Shown: positions 8,719-19,937, counted from the stretch's first letter. The stretch: 64,000 nt of DNA from an uncultured Pseudokineococcus sp. (GCF_947495735.1 NZ_CANMAA010000003.1:124001-188000), one strand, 5' to 3'. Notes: generated by a model not told the origin, from the sequence alone. Made by a program: numbers and translations.

Positions 8719-8724
8719 CACACT
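8719..8724 (+). promoter_or_regulatory. -10-like box (CACACT) of the metallophosphoesterase gene
   Basis: CACACT (A at 2, T at 6) ends 6 nt before the GTG at 8731. Weak on its own, it follows the same placement as the clearer TAnnnT boxes in this window. Confidence 0.4.
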
Positions 8725-8730
8725 GACCCG

Positions 8731-9690
8731 GTGACGTCCTCCCCGCTGCGCACCGCCGCCCTGACCACCGCCGCCCTCGCCGGGGCGGGAGCCGCCGCCC
8801 TCGCCTGGGGCGCCGGCTACGAGGTCCGCGCGCCCCGCCTGCGCCGGGTCGAGGTGCCCGTCCTGCCGCCCGGTGCGGCGCCCCTGCGCGTCCTGCACCT
8901 GTCGGACCTGCACCTGACCCCCGAGCAGCGCGTGGTGCCGCGCTGGGTGGAGGGCCTGGCCGACCTCGAGCCCGACCTCGTCGTCGACACCGGTGACAAC
9001 CTCTCCAGCCCGCACGCCGTGCCCTCGGTGCTCCGGGCCCTGGACCGCCTGCTCGACCGGCCGGGCGTCTTCGTCCTCGGGAGCAACGACCGCTACGAGC
9101 CGAAGAGGGTCAACCCGCTCGGCTACCTCGGGGGCCCGTCGAGCGTCGAGCCGGAGCGCGAGCCGCTGCCCACCGCCGACCTGGTGGACGGCTTCGTCCG
9201 GCGCGGGTGGGTGGACCTGGACAACGCGCGCACGACGCTCGCGCTGGGCGGCCTGCAGGTCGAGCTCGTCGGCGTCGACGACGCGCACATCGGCCTGGAC
9301 CGCTACGACGAGGTACGGCGACCGGCCGACCCGACCGCCGACCTCTCCCTGGGCGTGCTGCACGCGCCCTACCGCCGCGTCCTGGACCCCATGGCCCGCG
9401 ACGGCCTGGACCTGCTGCTGGCGGGCCACACCCACGGCGGGCAGCTCTGCGTCCCCTTCGTCGGCGCGCTCGTCACCAACTGCGACGTGCCGCGCTCGTG
9501 CGCCAGCGGCCTGCACCGCTGGCGCGCCGGCGAGGGACCGGTCCCGGCGCCGTCGCAGGGGGCCCCCGGCGCGACGGACGAGACGTGGCTGCACGTCTCC
9601 GCGGGCCTGGGGACGTCGCGGTACGCGCGGGTGCGCTTCGCGTGCCCCCCCGAGGCGACGCTGCTGCGCCTCGTCGCCCGCCCCGCCTGA
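8731..9690 (+). CDS. membrane-anchored calcineurin-like phosphoesterase (Rv3683-like)
   Basis: Metallophosphoesterase of 319 residues with an N-terminal hydrophobic anchor or signal (about 8-28). Metal ligands are visible in order: D-L-H (L-H-L-S-D-L-H-L), D-T-G-D-N, G-S-N-D (in place of the usual G-N-H-D), and G-H-T-H-G-G-Q-L near the C-terminus. The G-x-N-D substitution replaces the catalytic-loop His with Asp and is worth noting, although it also occurs in related actinobacterial proteins as far as I recall. The family includes UDP-diacylglucosamine- and phospholipid-type phosphatases (YkuE-like), so an envelope lipid substrate is plausible but unproven. GTG start at 8731. Lies next to the PBP gene as in mycobacteria. 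Confidence 0.85.
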   Translation: MTSSPLRTAALTTAALAGAGAAALAWGAGYEVRAPRLRRVEVPVLPPGAAPLRVLHLSDLHLTPEQRVVPRWVEGLADLEPDLVVDTGDNLSSPHAVPSVLRALDRLLDRPGVFVLGSNDRYEPKRVNPLGYLGGPSSVEPEREPLPTADLVDGFVRRGWVDLDNARTTLALGGLQVELVGVDDAHIGLDRYDEVRRPADPTADLSLGVLHAPYRRVLDPMARDGLDLLLAGHTHGGQLCVPFVGALVTNCDVPRSCASGLHRWRAGEGPVPAPSQGAPGATDETWLHVSAGLGTSRYARVRFACPPEATLLRLVARPA

Positions 9691-9818
9691 CGGGCTCGGA
9701 CGAGCCGCCGCGCGCGCTGGCGGACGGGGTCCGGACGGACCTCGTGGCGGGTGTGCGGGCGACCCCCCGACCTCGGCTACGCTGTCTACCGGTCCGGCAG
9801 GCACGCCCGGCGGACCAT

Positions 9819-9893
<75 letters not shown>

Positions 9894-9901
9894 ACGGCTC
9901 G

Positions 9902-9935
9902 AGGCCCGTGGTCAGCACCCGCTGGCCACGGGCCT
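9902..9935 (+). terminator. terminator after tRNA-Pro
   Basis: A 14-bp stem with one G-U pair (9902-9915 with 9922-9935) followed by TCGTCGTT, ten bases after the tRNA end. Confidence 0.75.
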
Positions 9936-10071
9936 TCGTCGTTCCCGGGTCCACGAGCCCGGCAGCAGCGGCCCATCCCCCGGGCCCGGACGGCGCCTGC
10001 CCTCCCTTGCCCCGGTGCGCCTCCGCGGTCACACTCCGATCCCCGCCTCGGCCGGTCGAAGGAGACCCCCC

Positions 10072-11100
10072 ATGCGCACGCCCCCGCTCTCGGCTGCCGT
10101 GCTCGCCGCAGCTGTCGCCGCCTCCGCCCTCGCGGGCACCGTCCCCGCGGCCGCCGCCGACGCCGGCGGCGCGGCGTCGGCGTGCGTCCGCCCGAGCACG
10201 AGCGGCACCACGACGCTCGACGTCGCCTTCGAGGGCGAGACCTACCCGGTGCCCGTGCACGTGCCCGCGGACCTGCGCCCCGGGCCCGTCCCGCTCGTCC
10301 TGGACCTGCACGGCAGCAGCGCCAACGGCGTCATCCAGATGCAGGTGAGCGGGCTGTCCGAGGTCGCCGACGACGAGGGCTTCGTCGTCGCGGCGCCGAG
10401 CGGCGACATCCCGCTGGCGCCGTCCTCGCCCCCGCACCCGGCCGGCAGCTGGGCGTGGAACGTGCCGGGCGTGCCGACGACCGCCGGGCAGCTGCCGCCC
10501 CCGACGGCGCGCGACGACGTCGCCTTCCTCGCCCGGGTCGTCGACGTCGTCTCCGAGCGGCTCTGCACCGACGACCGCCGGACCTACGCCACCGGCCACT
10601 CGGGCGGCGGCCGGATGACCTCGACCCTCGGCTGCCGCCTCTCCGACCGCATCGCGGCGATCGCCCCCAACGCCGGCCTGCGCGCCGGGCGGCCCGACCC
10701 CGACGACGTCACCGTCCCCGAGGCGGGGGACTGCCGGCCCGAGCGGGCCGTCCCCGTCGTCACGTTCCACGGCCAGCAGGACGTCGTGAACCCCTACCAG
10801 GGCAACGGCGACCTGCGCTGGGGGTACACCGCTCCCCTCGCCGTCGCGACGTGGGCCGAGCTGGACGAGTGCCGGCGCGGACCCCGCACGACGGCCGTGA
10901 GCGAGCACGTGACGCTGACGAGGTACGTCGGCTGCCGCCAGGGCGCGGCGGTGCACTTCTACGACGTCGCCGACGGCGGCCACACCTGGCCCGGCTCCGA
11001 CGGCCCGCCGCACGGCCCCGGCCTCGTGACCCGGGAGATCGACGCGTCGCGGATCATCTGGGACTTCTTCGAGGGCTACCGCCTCCGCGGCCGCCTCTGA
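10072..11100 (+). CDS. secreted esterase of the PHB-depolymerase/LpqC family
   Basis: Extracellular alpha/beta-hydrolase of 342 residues. A signal peptide (about residues 1-30, ending A-A-A-A-D) precedes the catalytic domain. L-V-L-D-L-H-G-S-S begins the fold (oxyanion region), G-H-S-G-G-G is the nucleophile elbow (Ser near 179), and D-G-G-H-T-W-P supplies the C-terminal His; the acid is likely in F-H-G-Q-Q-D. The family covers polyhydroxybutyrate depolymerases and feruloyl/acetyl-xylan esterases; M. tuberculosis LpqC is a relative but is a lipoprotein, whereas no lipobox Cys is seen here. The ATG at 10072 has AAGGAGA upstream. Single-gene unit ending at a strong terminator. Confidence 0.85.
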   Translation: MRTPPLSAAVLAAAVAASALAGTVPAAAADAGGAASACVRPSTSGTTTLDVAFEGETYPVPVHVPADLRPGPVPLVLDLHGSSANGVIQMQVSGLSEVADDEGFVVAAPSGDIPLAPSSPPHPAGSWAWNVPGVPTTAGQLPPPTARDDVAFLARVVDVVSERLCTDDRRTYATGHSGGGRMTSTLGCRLSDRIAAIAPNAGLRAGRPDPDDVTVPEAGDCRPERAVPVVTFHGQQDVVNPYQGNGDLRWGYTAPLAVATWAELDECRRGPRTTAVSEHVTLTRYVGCRQGAAVHFYDVADGGHTWPGSDGPPHGPGLVTREIDASRIIWDFFEGYRLRGRL

Positions 11101-11109
11101 GCCCGGACG

Positions 11110-11149
11110 CCAGGAGGCCGGCACCCCCGAGGGGGTGCCGGCCTCCTGG
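11110..11149. terminator. bidirectional terminator between esterase and asd
   Basis: Perfect 19-bp inverted repeat (11110-11128 with 11131-11149) in the 73-bp gap between converging genes. Confidence 0.85.
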
Positions 11150-11173
11150 TGCGAGCGGGCTCGGGCGTGCCCG

Positions 11174-12291
11174 TCAGGCCGCCGTCAGCTCGGCCGCGAC
11201 CAGCTCGGCGATCTGCGCCGTGTTGAGGGCCGCGCCCTTGCGCAGGTTGTCCCCGCACACGAACAGCTCGACGGTGTTCGGGAAGTCCAGCGCCTGCCGC
11301 AGCCGGCCAACGAAGGTGGGGTCGGCGCCCACGACGTCGGCCGGCGTCGGGAAGTCGCCGTTCTCGGGGTCGTCCACGACGACGACGCTGGGGGCCTCGA
11401 CGAGGGCCTGCCGGGCCTGCTCGACGGTCAGCGACCGCTGGAACGTGGCGTGCACGGACAGCGAGTGCGTCGTCACGACCGGCACCCGGACGCACGTCGC
11501 GGAGACCTTGAGGGAGGGGATGCCGAGGATCTTGCGCGACTCGTTGCGGACCTTCAGCTCCTCGCTGGACCAGCCGCCGTCCTTGAGGGAGCCGGCCCAC
11601 GGCACCACGTTGAGGGCGAGGGGGGCCGGGAACGGCGAGGGCGCCGAGCCGAGCTTGTCCTCCAGGGCGCCGCGGACGTCGCCCGAGCGCTGGCCGAGGG
11701 TGCGGTCGCCGCCGACGACGGCGAGCTCGTCGTACAGGCGGTCCACGCCGGGCTGCCCCGCGCCGGAGGCGGCCTGGTAGGAGGAGACGACCAGCTCGGT
11801 GAGGCCCCAGCCGTGGTGGAGGGCGCCGAGGGCGTCCATCATCGTCAGCGTCGTGCAGTTGGGGTTGCTGATGATGCCCCGCGGGCGGTTGCGCACCTGG
11901 GCGGGGTTCACCTCCGGGACGACCAGGGGGACGTCGGGGTCCATGCGGAAGGCGCCGGAGTTGTCGACGACGACAGCCCCCCGCTCGACGGCGACGGGCG
12001 CCCACTGCGCCGAGACCTCGTCGGGGACGTCGAACATCGCGACGTCGACGCCGTCGAAGACCTCGGCGGTCAGCTCCTGCACCACGACGTCCTCGCCGCG
12101 CACCCGGAGGACCGCGCCGGCCGAGCGCGCCGAGGCGACGAGGCGGATCTCGCCCCACACGTCCTGGCGCTGGGACAGGATCCCGAGCATCACGGTGCCC
12201 ACGGCGCCGGTGGCGCCCACGACCGCGAGGGTCGGGCGGCCCTGCCGGGCGCTGTCGTCGGTGCTGCGCCCCGTGCTGCCGGACTGGGTGC

Positions 12292-12295
<4 letters not shown>
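11174..12295 (-). CDS. asd: aspartate-semialdehyde dehydrogenase
   Basis: NADP-dependent reduction of aspartyl-phosphate to aspartate semialdehyde, second step of the Lys/Thr/Met and diaminopimelate pathway; 373 residues. G-A-T-G-A-V-G near residue 29 is the dinucleotide-binding loop, S-N-P-N-C-T-T carries the catalytic Cys, and S-Y-Q-A-A-S-G-A-G follows as in the family. A roughly 20-residue Ser/Thr-rich N-terminal extension precedes the conserved start. The ATG overlaps the lysC stop by 4 nt (ATGA), so the two are co-translated. The same frame stays open on this strand across lysC and the chemoreceptor gene, but that is a GC artefact. Confidence 0.95.
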
Positions 12296-13557
<1,262 letters not shown>

Positions 13558-13649
13558 GGGCGGGGAGTCTAGGGGCCCGCCCGCGCCGGCCCTCGCCACG
13601 TCCAGCCCCCGGGCGCCGGGGCCGTCCGAGTCCGAGGCGCCCCGCACCC

Positions 13650-13674
13650 TCAAGCGCCGGACCTCCCCGGCCGA
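13650..13674 (+). promoter_or_regulatory. possible FliA-type promoter for the chemoreceptor
   Basis: TCA (13650-13652) and GCCGA (13670-13674) are separated by 17 nt, close to the TCA-N16-GCCGATAA pattern I recall for the motility sigma factor of Actinoplanes. The second half of the -10 (GGA) deviates and overlaps the RBS. Confidence 0.3.
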
Positions 13675-13684
13675 GGAGGAGCGC

Positions 13685-15802
13685 ATGACTCCCCTGCGCG
13701 CCCGCTCCGGCGGCATCCGCGCCCGGGTGACCCTGCTGCTCGTCAGCGGTGTCGCCCTGGCCTCCCTGCTCGTCGGCGGCATCGGCGCCCTGGCGGCCGA
13801 GAGCACCGGTGACGCCGTCAGCGAGGAGGTCACCGAGCTCACCGGCCAGCAGCTCGACCGCGTGACGGACGGCGTCTACGACGTCGTCTCCACGCAGGGC
13901 GAGTCCGTCTTCCAGAAGGTCTCGAGCGACCTCGAGGTGGCCCGCGACGTCCTGGAGCGGGCCGGCGGCCTGCGGACGGGCAGCGCGACCACCACGTGGC
14001 AGGCCGTCGACCAGGTGACCAAGGAGGCGCGGGCGGTCGAGCTCCCGGCCGTGCTCGCGGGGAGCACGCCCCTCGGGCAGAACACCGACCCCGACGCGCC
14101 CACCCCGGTGGTCGACGAGGTGCAGCGCCTCGTCGGCGGGACGGCGACGCTCTTCCAGCGGATGCCCGACGGCAGCATGCTGCGCGTCGCGACGAACGTG
14201 CAGACGACCGAGGGCCTGCGGGCGATCGGCACCTACATCCCCGCCGTCGCGGCCGACGGCACGCCGAACGCGGTGATCGCCGCCGTCGAGTCGGGCGAGA
14301 CCTACCGGGGCGCGGCGTTCGTCGTCAGCGCCTACTACGCCACCGCCTACGAGCCGGTGCTGGACGCCGACGGCGACCTCCTCGGCATGCTCTACGTGGG
14401 CGTGCAGCAGGAGAGCGTCCCGGCCCTGCGGGAGTCGCTGCTCGGCACGACCCCCGGGGAGAACGGCTTCGTCGAGGTCCTCGGAGGCACCGGCGACAAG
14501 GCGGGCACCCTGCTGGTCACGGACCGCGAGGGCGTCGCGGACGCCTCCGAGGTCCTCGACGCGGACGGGCGCCCCTACCTGCTCGACGCGCTCCCCCTCG
14601 CGACCGAGCTGGCCCCCGGCGAGACCACCACGACGACCTACGAGGACGCCGCGACCGGGACGCACACGGTGCGCCTGGCCTACTACGAGCCCTGGGACTG
14701 GGTCATCGCCGTCGACGCCCAGGACAGCGACTTCGCGAGCGCCGCCGAGGCCGTCGACGCGGGAACGCGGGACCTCGTCCTGACCCTGCTGCTCACCGCG
14801 CTCGTCGTGGTCCTGGTGGCCGGCGTCGTCGCCGCCGTCGTCGGGGCCCGCATGACGCGACCGCTGGAGCACCTGCGCCGCAGCATGGACGAGCTGTCGC
14901 GGGGCGTCGGCGACCTCTCCACCCGCCTCGACGAGAGCGCCCCCGGCGAGGCCGGCGCACTGGCCCGCGCCTTCAACGCCTTCGCGTCCAAGGTCGCCAC
15001 CACCGTCGACGGCGTGGTCCGCGTCTCCGGCCGCCTGCACGGCACGTCCCAGCACGTCGCCGAGATCGCCGACGAGCTCGGGGCCGCGGCGAACGCCTCC
15101 TCGGCCCAGGCGGGCAGCGCCGGCACGTCGGCGGGCACCATCAGCGCGGACGTGACGGAGCTCGCGGCCGGCGGCCGGGAGATGTCCCAGGCCATCGCCG
15201 AGATCTCCCGCAGCGCCGGGGAGGCCGCCGGGATGGCCGAGGGCGCCGTCCAGGCCCTGGACGAGGCGATGGCGCGGGCGGAGCAGCTGACGACCTCCAG
15301 CGCCCAGATCCAGGACATCGTCGCCGTCATCACCTCGATCGCCGAGCAGACGAAGCTGCTCGCGCTGAACGCCACCATCGAGGCGGCCCGGGCCGGCGAG
15401 GCGGGCAAGGGCTTCGCCGTCGTGGCCAGCGAGGTCAAGGACCTCGCGCGCGAGACGGCCGAGGCGACCGACGACATCGGGCGCCGGGTGGACGCGATCC
15501 GGCAGGACACCGGGGACGTGACGTCGGAGATGTCGCGGCTCGCCGAGGTCATCGCCGGCATCAGCCACCACCAGACCGGCATCGCGGGCGCCGTCGAGGA
15601 GCAGACGGCCACGACGGACGGCATGCAGCAGCGCATGGCCGGCACGGCCGTCGCCGCGGCCGACATCGCCGGCCGCCTCCAGGAGGTCTCCCGCACGGCA
15701 GCCACGACGGACGAGCGCGCCGCGCAGGCGCGCCGGACCGCCGCCGAGCTCGGGGCCCTCACCGACGAGCTGAGCGCCCTCGTCGGCAGCTTCTCGTCCT
15801 GA
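13685..15802 (+). CDS. methyl-accepting chemotaxis protein with Cache sensor
   Basis: Transmembrane chemoreceptor of 705 residues. TM1 about 15-38, a large extracytoplasmic Cache-type sensor (about 40-355, with paired beta-rich segments and a Y-Y-x-P-W-D-W-V-I strand typical of Cache domains), TM2 about 360-383, HAMP about 384-435, and an MCP signalling domain whose hairpin tip reads [21 protein letters not shown]. The tip would contact CheA/CheW. No che or fla genes are in the window, so this is an orphan receptor. ATG at 13685 with GAGGAGG upstream; the frame is open further upstream antisense to lysC and was trimmed. A FliA-like promoter may drive it. Implies a motile organism. Confidence 0.92.
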   Translation: MTPLRARSGGIRARVTLLLVSGVALASLLVGGIGALAAESTGDAVSEEVTELTGQQLDRVTDGVYDVVSTQGESVFQKVSSDLEVARDVLERAGGLRTGSATTTWQAVDQVTKEARAVELPAVLAGSTPLGQNTDPDAPTPVVDEVQRLVGGTATLFQRMPDGSMLRVATNVQTTEGLRAIGTYIPAVAADGTPNAVIAAVESGETYRGAAFVVSAYYATAYEPVLDADGDLLGMLYVGVQQESVPALRESLLGTTPGENGFVEVLGGTGDKAGTLLVTDREGVADASEVLDADGRPYLLDALPLATELAPGETTTTTYEDAATGTHTVRLAYYEPWDWVIAVDAQDSDFASAAEAVDAGTRDLVLTLLLTALVVVLVAGVVAAVVGARMTRPLEHLRRSMDELSRGVGDLSTRLDESAPGEAGALARAFNAFASKVATTVDGVVRVSGRLHGTSQHVAEIADELGAAANASSAQAGSAGTSAGTISADVTELAAGGREMSQAIAEISRSAGEAAGMAEGAVQALDEAMARAEQLTTSSAQIQDIVAVITSIAEQTKLLALNATIEAARAGEAGKGFAVVASEVKDLARETAEATDDIGRRVDAIRQDTGDVTSEMSRLAEVIAGISHHQTGIAGAVEEQTATTDGMQQRMAGTAVAAADIAGRLQEVSRTAATTDERAAQARRTAAELGALTDELSALVGSFSS

Positions 15803-15810
15803 CGGCCGGT

Positions 15811-15841
15811 CGGGCGCCCGCCCCGGTGGTGCGGGCGCCCG
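15811..15841. terminator. terminator after the chemoreceptor gene
   Basis: Eleven-base-pair stem (15811-15821 with 15831-15841), 9-nt loop. Confidence 0.65.
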
Positions 15842-15870
15842 CCGTGCTCGCAGCGGCCGCCTCGGTGCTG

Positions 15871-15899
15871 CGGCCACCCCGGCGCCGGGGGGGTGGCCG
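15871..15899. terminator. terminator after recR (minus strand)
   Basis: Ten-base-pair stem (15871-15880 with 15890-15899) just beyond the recR stop; it is the second of two hairpins between converging genes. Confidence 0.55.
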
Positions 15900-15907
15900 G
15901 AGCTCGG

Positions 15908-16507
15908 TCAGACGTCGAGGAGGCGACGGCCCTCGAACGCCCGGCCGAGCGTGACCTCGTCGGCGTACTCGAGGTCGCCGCCGACCGGCAGGCCCGAGGC
16001 CAGCCGCGTGATGCGCAGGTCCATGGGCTTGCACAGGCGGGCGAGGTAGGTGGCCGTGGCCTCCCCCTCGAGGTTCGGGTCGGTCGCCAGGATCAGCTCG
16101 GTGACCACCCCGGAGGCGAGGCGCGTCATGAGCTCGCGCACCCGCAGGTCGTCGGGGCCGACGCCCTCGATGGGGCTGATGGCGCCGCCGAGCACGTGGT
16201 AGCGGCCGCGGAACTCTCGGGTGCGCTCGATGGCGACGACGTCCTTGGGCTCCTCGACGACGCACACGACCGTCGGGTCGCGGCGCTCGTCGAGGCAGAT
16301 GCGGCACCGCTCGGCCTCGGCGATGTTCCCGCAGACCTCGCAGAAGCGGACGCGCCGCTTGACCTCGGTGAGGGCCGTCGCGAGCCGCTGCACGTCCTCC
16401 GAGTCCGAGGCGAGCAGGTGGAAGGCGATGCGCTGCGCGCTCTTGGGGCCGACGCCCGGCAGACGCCCGAGCTCCTCGACCAGGTCCTGCACCGCTCCCT
16501 CGTACAC
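15908..16507 (-). CDS. recR: recombination protein RecR
   Basis: Part of the RecFOR machinery that loads RecA at gaps; 199 residues, normal length. Order is complete: N-terminal helix-hairpin-helix ([11 protein letters not shown]), a four-Cys zinc site (F-C-E-V-C-G ... C-R-I-C), and a Toprim domain (V-V-E-E-P-K-D, then [12 protein letters not shown]). The start is a GTG at 16507 giving M-Y-E-G, the family N-terminus, with a TAGGCT -10 box 6 nt upstream, so the mRNA is likely leaderless. It lies downstream of dnaX in the common dnaX-recR order, 70 bp apart, and has its own promoter. Confidence 0.96.
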   Translation of the reverse strand: MYEGAVQDLVEELGRLPGVGPKSAQRIAFHLLASDSEDVQRLATALTEVKRRVRFCEVCGNIAEAERCRICLDERRDPTVVCVVEEPKDVVAIERTREFRGRYHVLGGAISPIEGVGPDDLRVRELMTRLASGVVTELILATDPNLEGEATATYLARLCKPMDLRITRLASGLPVGGDLEYADEVTLGRAFEGRRLLDV

Positions 16508-16513
16508 CCCGCG

Positions 16514-16519
16514 AGCCTA
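16514..16519 (-). promoter_or_regulatory. -10 box (TAGGCT) of recR
   Basis: TAGGCT on the minus strand, 6 nt before the recR GTG. Confidence 0.6.
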
Positions 16520-16577
16520 CGCGCGCCCCGCAGCCGGCTCGGCCGGCCGGCCGCCGCCCCCGGCGACCGGCGCCACC

Positions 16578-19500
16578 TCAGCCGCCGGTCTCCTCGATGA
16601 CGCGACCGCCGAGCAGCTGCTCCACCAGGCGCGCGCCCACGAGCCCGGCGTCCTCGGCGTCGGCGTCGTCGGGGCTGGGCACGTCCTCGGGGTCGGGCGC
16701 GTCGTCACCCGGTGACGGCGCTGCGGCGGGCGGCGCCGCGGCTCCGCCGGCCCGGGCGCGAGAGGCCGCGGCCGCGGCACGGGCCGCCGCCGCACCGGAC
16801 AGCGCGGTGGCCGCCCCGGCGCGCGCCCCGGCGGGGTCCGCCGCGACGCCGGCGCCCGCCGTCGACGGGGCCGGCCCCCCACCGGCCGAGGCGGCGGACC
16901 TCGCCATCGCCGCAGCCGCCGCGCCCACCCCGGGACCGGCGCCCGGTCCCGCGGGACCCGCCCCTGGGGAGCTCGTGCCTGAGGCGCTCGTGCCTGAGGG
17001 GCTCGTGCCGGAGGCGCTCGTGCCGGAGGGGCTCGACGGCCGAGAGGACGTCCGGGCCCCCGCCCCGTCGTCGGGGCCGCTCCCGGCGGACGGACCGGCG
17101 GAGGACGGACCGGCGGAGGACGGACCGGCGGGAGACGGGCCGGCAGGGGCGCGACGCAGCGGCGCGTCGTCGCGCTCCGGCGGCGCGTCGTCGTCCGGCG
17201 GCTCCGCGGGGGGCAGGTCGTCCCAGTCCGCCGGGGGAGCAGGTGCGCTCGTGGACGCGCCCGGGTCCTCCCCGGGCCCGCCCGACCGCCGCGAGCGGGT
17301 GCCGGACGCCGCGCCGCGGCCGCCGGCGCGCGCCCGGGCCCCGGCGAGCGCCGACTGCGCCCCACCGGGCTCCGGCCGGCGGGCAGCAGGCGCCTCGCGC
17401 CCGGCCTGCCCGTCGCCGTCCTCGCGACGGTCGCCCCCGTCGGGCGCGCGACCACGGCCGGAGCGCCTCGCCTCCTCGGCAGCGTCGTCGCGCGGCGGCG
17501 CCGTCGCCTGCTCGGCGGGACCGGAGCCGACCGGGGACGCAGGCTCCGGGGACGCACGGACCGCGGACGCCGCGGCAGGGGCAGCACCAGCCTCGGGGTC
17601 CGCGGCCGCGCCACCGGCGTCCGTGGCACCGGCGTCCGGGGCGCCGGCGACGGACGCGTCCGCCTCGGGAGCGCTGACGGCCGAGCCACCACCAGCTGGG
17701 GCGCCGGCGTCCGGGGCCTCGACCCGCCGCCCGCCGCCCGGGGTCGCCGGCTCGGGCCAGTCCTCCTCCACCGGCGTCTCGGGCCGGGCCGGGGTCGCCG
17801 GCGGCTGCGGGCCCTGCCCGCTCCCCGCCCGCTCCGAGCCCCGGCCAGCCGGGTCAGCACCCCGGGGAGCGACCTGCTCGCCGCGAGCGGCGGGCCCCTG
17901 ATCGGCCCGTCCTCGGCCTCGGGCACCACGGGGCTGCTCCTGCGGACCGGGCTCCTCGTCCTGGGCGCCCCCTCGCGGCGAGCGGGACCCGCGGGCGGAC
18001 GAGGGCTCGCCGCCGCCCTGGGCCGGCCCGCCCTGAGCCGGCCCGCCCTGGGCCGGCCCGCCCTGGGCCGGCCCCCCGTGGCCGTCGACCACGGGCTCCA
18101 CCGGCAGGTCCAGCCCGATCACGTCGACGAGCGCGCGCCGGACGACGTCCCCGTGCGGTCCGCGGCGGAACGTCTCCGCCAGGCCCGAGGACGAGAAGGC
18201 GAGGCGGACGGAGCCCCCCGTCACCTCGTGCACCCGGGCGTGCTGGCTGACGAGCGACCAGGTGGCCCGGCGGAGCACCGACACCCTCTCCAGCACGTCG
18301 ACCCACATCCGCCGGACCGTGTCGACGTCGCCGCCGGACCCGCGCGCGGCCCCGGGACCCCCCGCGTCGCCGCCCTCCCCCGGGCGCGCGCCCCCGGAGG
18401 GACCAGCCGGCTGCGCAGGTGCGGGTGCCGCGGGTGCTGGCTGCGCCTCCTCCGGCGCCTGCCGTCCCTGCTCGCCCTCGCCGGCCTCCGGGCGCGGGAC
18501 CACGGGCTGCGCCGGGGCCGGCGGGGCGTCGACCCGCTCCTCGGCGCGGGAGGGCGCCTCGGTCGCCCGCGCCGGGGCCTCCGGGGCCGAGGCGGCCTCC
18601 GGGGCGGGCCCGGACGCGGAGCGGACGCCGACCGGCCCGGTCGCGGGGACGCCGAGACGCCGCTCGAGGCGGTCCAGGCGCGCGCCGAGGCCCCCCTCGC
18701 CGGCGTCCGCGACCGGCAGGAGCAGCCGGGCGCACAGCAGCTCCAGGTGCAGCCGGGGCGACGTGGCCCCGACCATCTCCGTCAGCGCGGCGTTGGCGAC
18801 GTCGGCGGCTCGGCTCAGCTCGGCGGCCCCCAGGGAGTCGGCCTGCCGCCGCATGCGGGCCAGCTGGTCGTCGGGCACGGCGCGCAGCACCGCGGCGGCC
18901 CCCTCCCCCACGGCGCGCACGACGACGAGGTCGCGCAGGCGCTCGAGCAGGTCCTCGACGAAGCGCCGCGGGTCGTGCCCCGACTCGATGACGCGGTCGA
19001 CGACGCGGAACACGCTCCCGCCGTCACCCGCGGCGAGGGCGTCGACGACGTCGTCGAGCAGGCTGGCGTGGGTGTAGCCGAGCAGGGAGATGGCCCGCTC
19101 GTAGTCGACGCCCTCGGCGCCCGCGCCCGCCATGAGCTGGTCGAGCACGGACAGCGAGTCGCGCACCGACCCGGCCCCCGCCCGCACGACGAGCGGCAGC
19201 ACGCCCTTGCCGACGGACACCCCCTCGGCCTCGCAGAGCTCCTCGAGGTAGCGCAGCAGGGCCTCGGGGGGCACGAGGTGGAAGGGGTAGTGGTGCGTGC
19301 GGGAGCGGATGGTGCCGAGCACCTTGTCCGGCTCCGTCGTGGCGAAGACGAACATCACGTGCTCGGGCGGCTCCTCGACGAGCTTGAGCAGCGCGTTGAA
19401 GCCCTGGGGGCTGACCATGTGCGCCTCGTCGACGACGAAGACCTTGTAGCGGTCGCGCGCGGGGGCGTAGGTGGCCCGCTCGCGCAGCTCGCGGGCGTCG

Positions 19501-19835
19501 TCGACGCCGCCGTGGCTCGCCGCGTCGATCTCGACGACGTCGAGGCTGCCGGGGCCGCCGCGGGCGAGCTCCACGCAGCTGGGGCAGACGCCGCAGGGGG
19601 TGTCGGTGGGCCCCTGCGCCGTCCCGTCCGGCCCGGCGCAGTTCAGGCAGCGGGCGAGGATGCGCGCCGAGGTGGTCTTGCCGCAGCCGCGGGGCCCGGA
19701 GAACAGGTAGGCGTGGTTGACGCGGCCCGTCCGCAGCGCCTGCATGAGCGGGGCCGTGACGTGCTCCTGGCCGATGACGTCGGCGAACGACTCCGGCCGG
19801 TAGCGGCGGTACAGCGCGAGCGTCGGTCCAGCCAC
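16578..19835 (-). CDS. dnaX: DNA polymerase III subunit gamma/tau, with very long disordered tail
   Basis: Clamp-loader ATPase subunit. The first about 370 residues are canonical: L-Y-R-R-Y-R-P near the start, Walker A G-P-R-G-C-G-K-T-T near 45, a zinc site (C-L-N-C ... C-G-V-C-P-S-C), D-E-A-H, and the S-R-T arginine finger. A short tau-like domain follows (R-M-W-V-D-V-L-E-R-V, roughly 570-650). The remaining about 430 residues are Ala/Pro/Gly/Ser-rich low complexity with internal repeats such as G-G-P-A-Q and S-G-T-S-A, making 1085 residues in all, long even for actinobacteria. No A-AAA-AAG slippery site for an E. coli-like gamma form was noticed. GTG at 19835 has a TACTGT -10 box 7 nt upstream (leaderless). 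The SRP RNA gene lies just upstream on the same strand. Confidence 0.95.
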   Translation of the reverse strand: MAGPTLALYRRYRPESFADVIGQEHVTAPLMQALRTGRVNHAYLFSGPRGCGKTTSARILARCLNCAGPDGTAQGPTDTPCGVCPSCVELARGGPGSLDVVEIDAASHGGVDDARELRERATYAPARDRYKVFVVDEAHMVSPQGFNALLKLVEEPPEHVMFVFATTEPDKVLGTIRSRTHHYPFHLVPPEALLRYLEELCEAEGVSVGKGVLPLVVRAGAGSVRDSLSVLDQLMAGAGAEGVDYERAISLLGYTHASLLDDVVDALAAGDGGSVFRVVDRVIESGHDPRRFVEDLLERLRDLVVVRAVGEGAAAVLRAVPDDQLARMRRQADSLGAAELSRAADVANAALTEMVGATSPRLHLELLCARLLLPVADAGEGGLGARLDRLERRLGVPATGPVGVRSASGPAPEAASAPEAPARATEAPSRAEERVDAPPAPAQPVVPRPEAGEGEQGRQAPEEAQPAPAAPAPAQPAGPSGGARPGEGGDAGGPGAARGSGGDVDTVRRMWVDVLERVSVLRRATWSLVSQHARVHEVTGGSVRLAFSSSGLAETFRRGPHGDVVRRALVDVIGLDLPVEPVVDGHGGPAQGGPAQGGPAQGGPAQGGGEPSSARGSRSPRGGAQDEEPGPQEQPRGARGRGRADQGPAARGEQVAPRGADPAGRGSERAGSGQGPQPPATPARPETPVEEDWPEPATPGGGRRVEAPDAGAPAGGGSAVSAPEADASVAGAPDAGATDAGGAAADPEAGAAPAAASAVRASPEPASPVGSGPAEQATAPPRDDAAEEARRSGRGRAPDGGDRREDGDGQAGREAPAARRPEPGGAQSALAGARARAGGRGAASGTRSRRSGGPGEDPGASTSAPAPPADWDDLPPAEPPDDDAPPERDDAPLRRAPAGPSPAGPSSAGPSSAGPSAGSGPDDGAGARTSSRPSSPSGTSASGTSPSGTSASGTSSPGAGPAGPGAGPGVGAAAAAMARSAASAGGGPAPSTAGAGVAADPAGARAGAATALSGAAAARAAAAASRARAGGAAAPPAAAPSPGDDAPDPEDVPSPDDADAEDAGLVGARLVEQLLGGRVIEETGG

Positions 19836-19842
19836 GGCGACG

Positions 19843-19848
19843 ACAGTA
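19843..19848 (-). promoter_or_regulatory. -10 box (TACTGT) of dnaX
   Basis: TACTGT on the minus strand ends 7 nt before the dnaX GTG. Confidence 0.6.
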
Positions 19849-19937
19849 ACGGCGCTCGCCGACACCCGGGGGCGGCGATCCGCACCCCCCGCGGGCGACC
19901 GCGGCAGACGGCTCCGGGCGCGCGGCCGGACGTGAGA

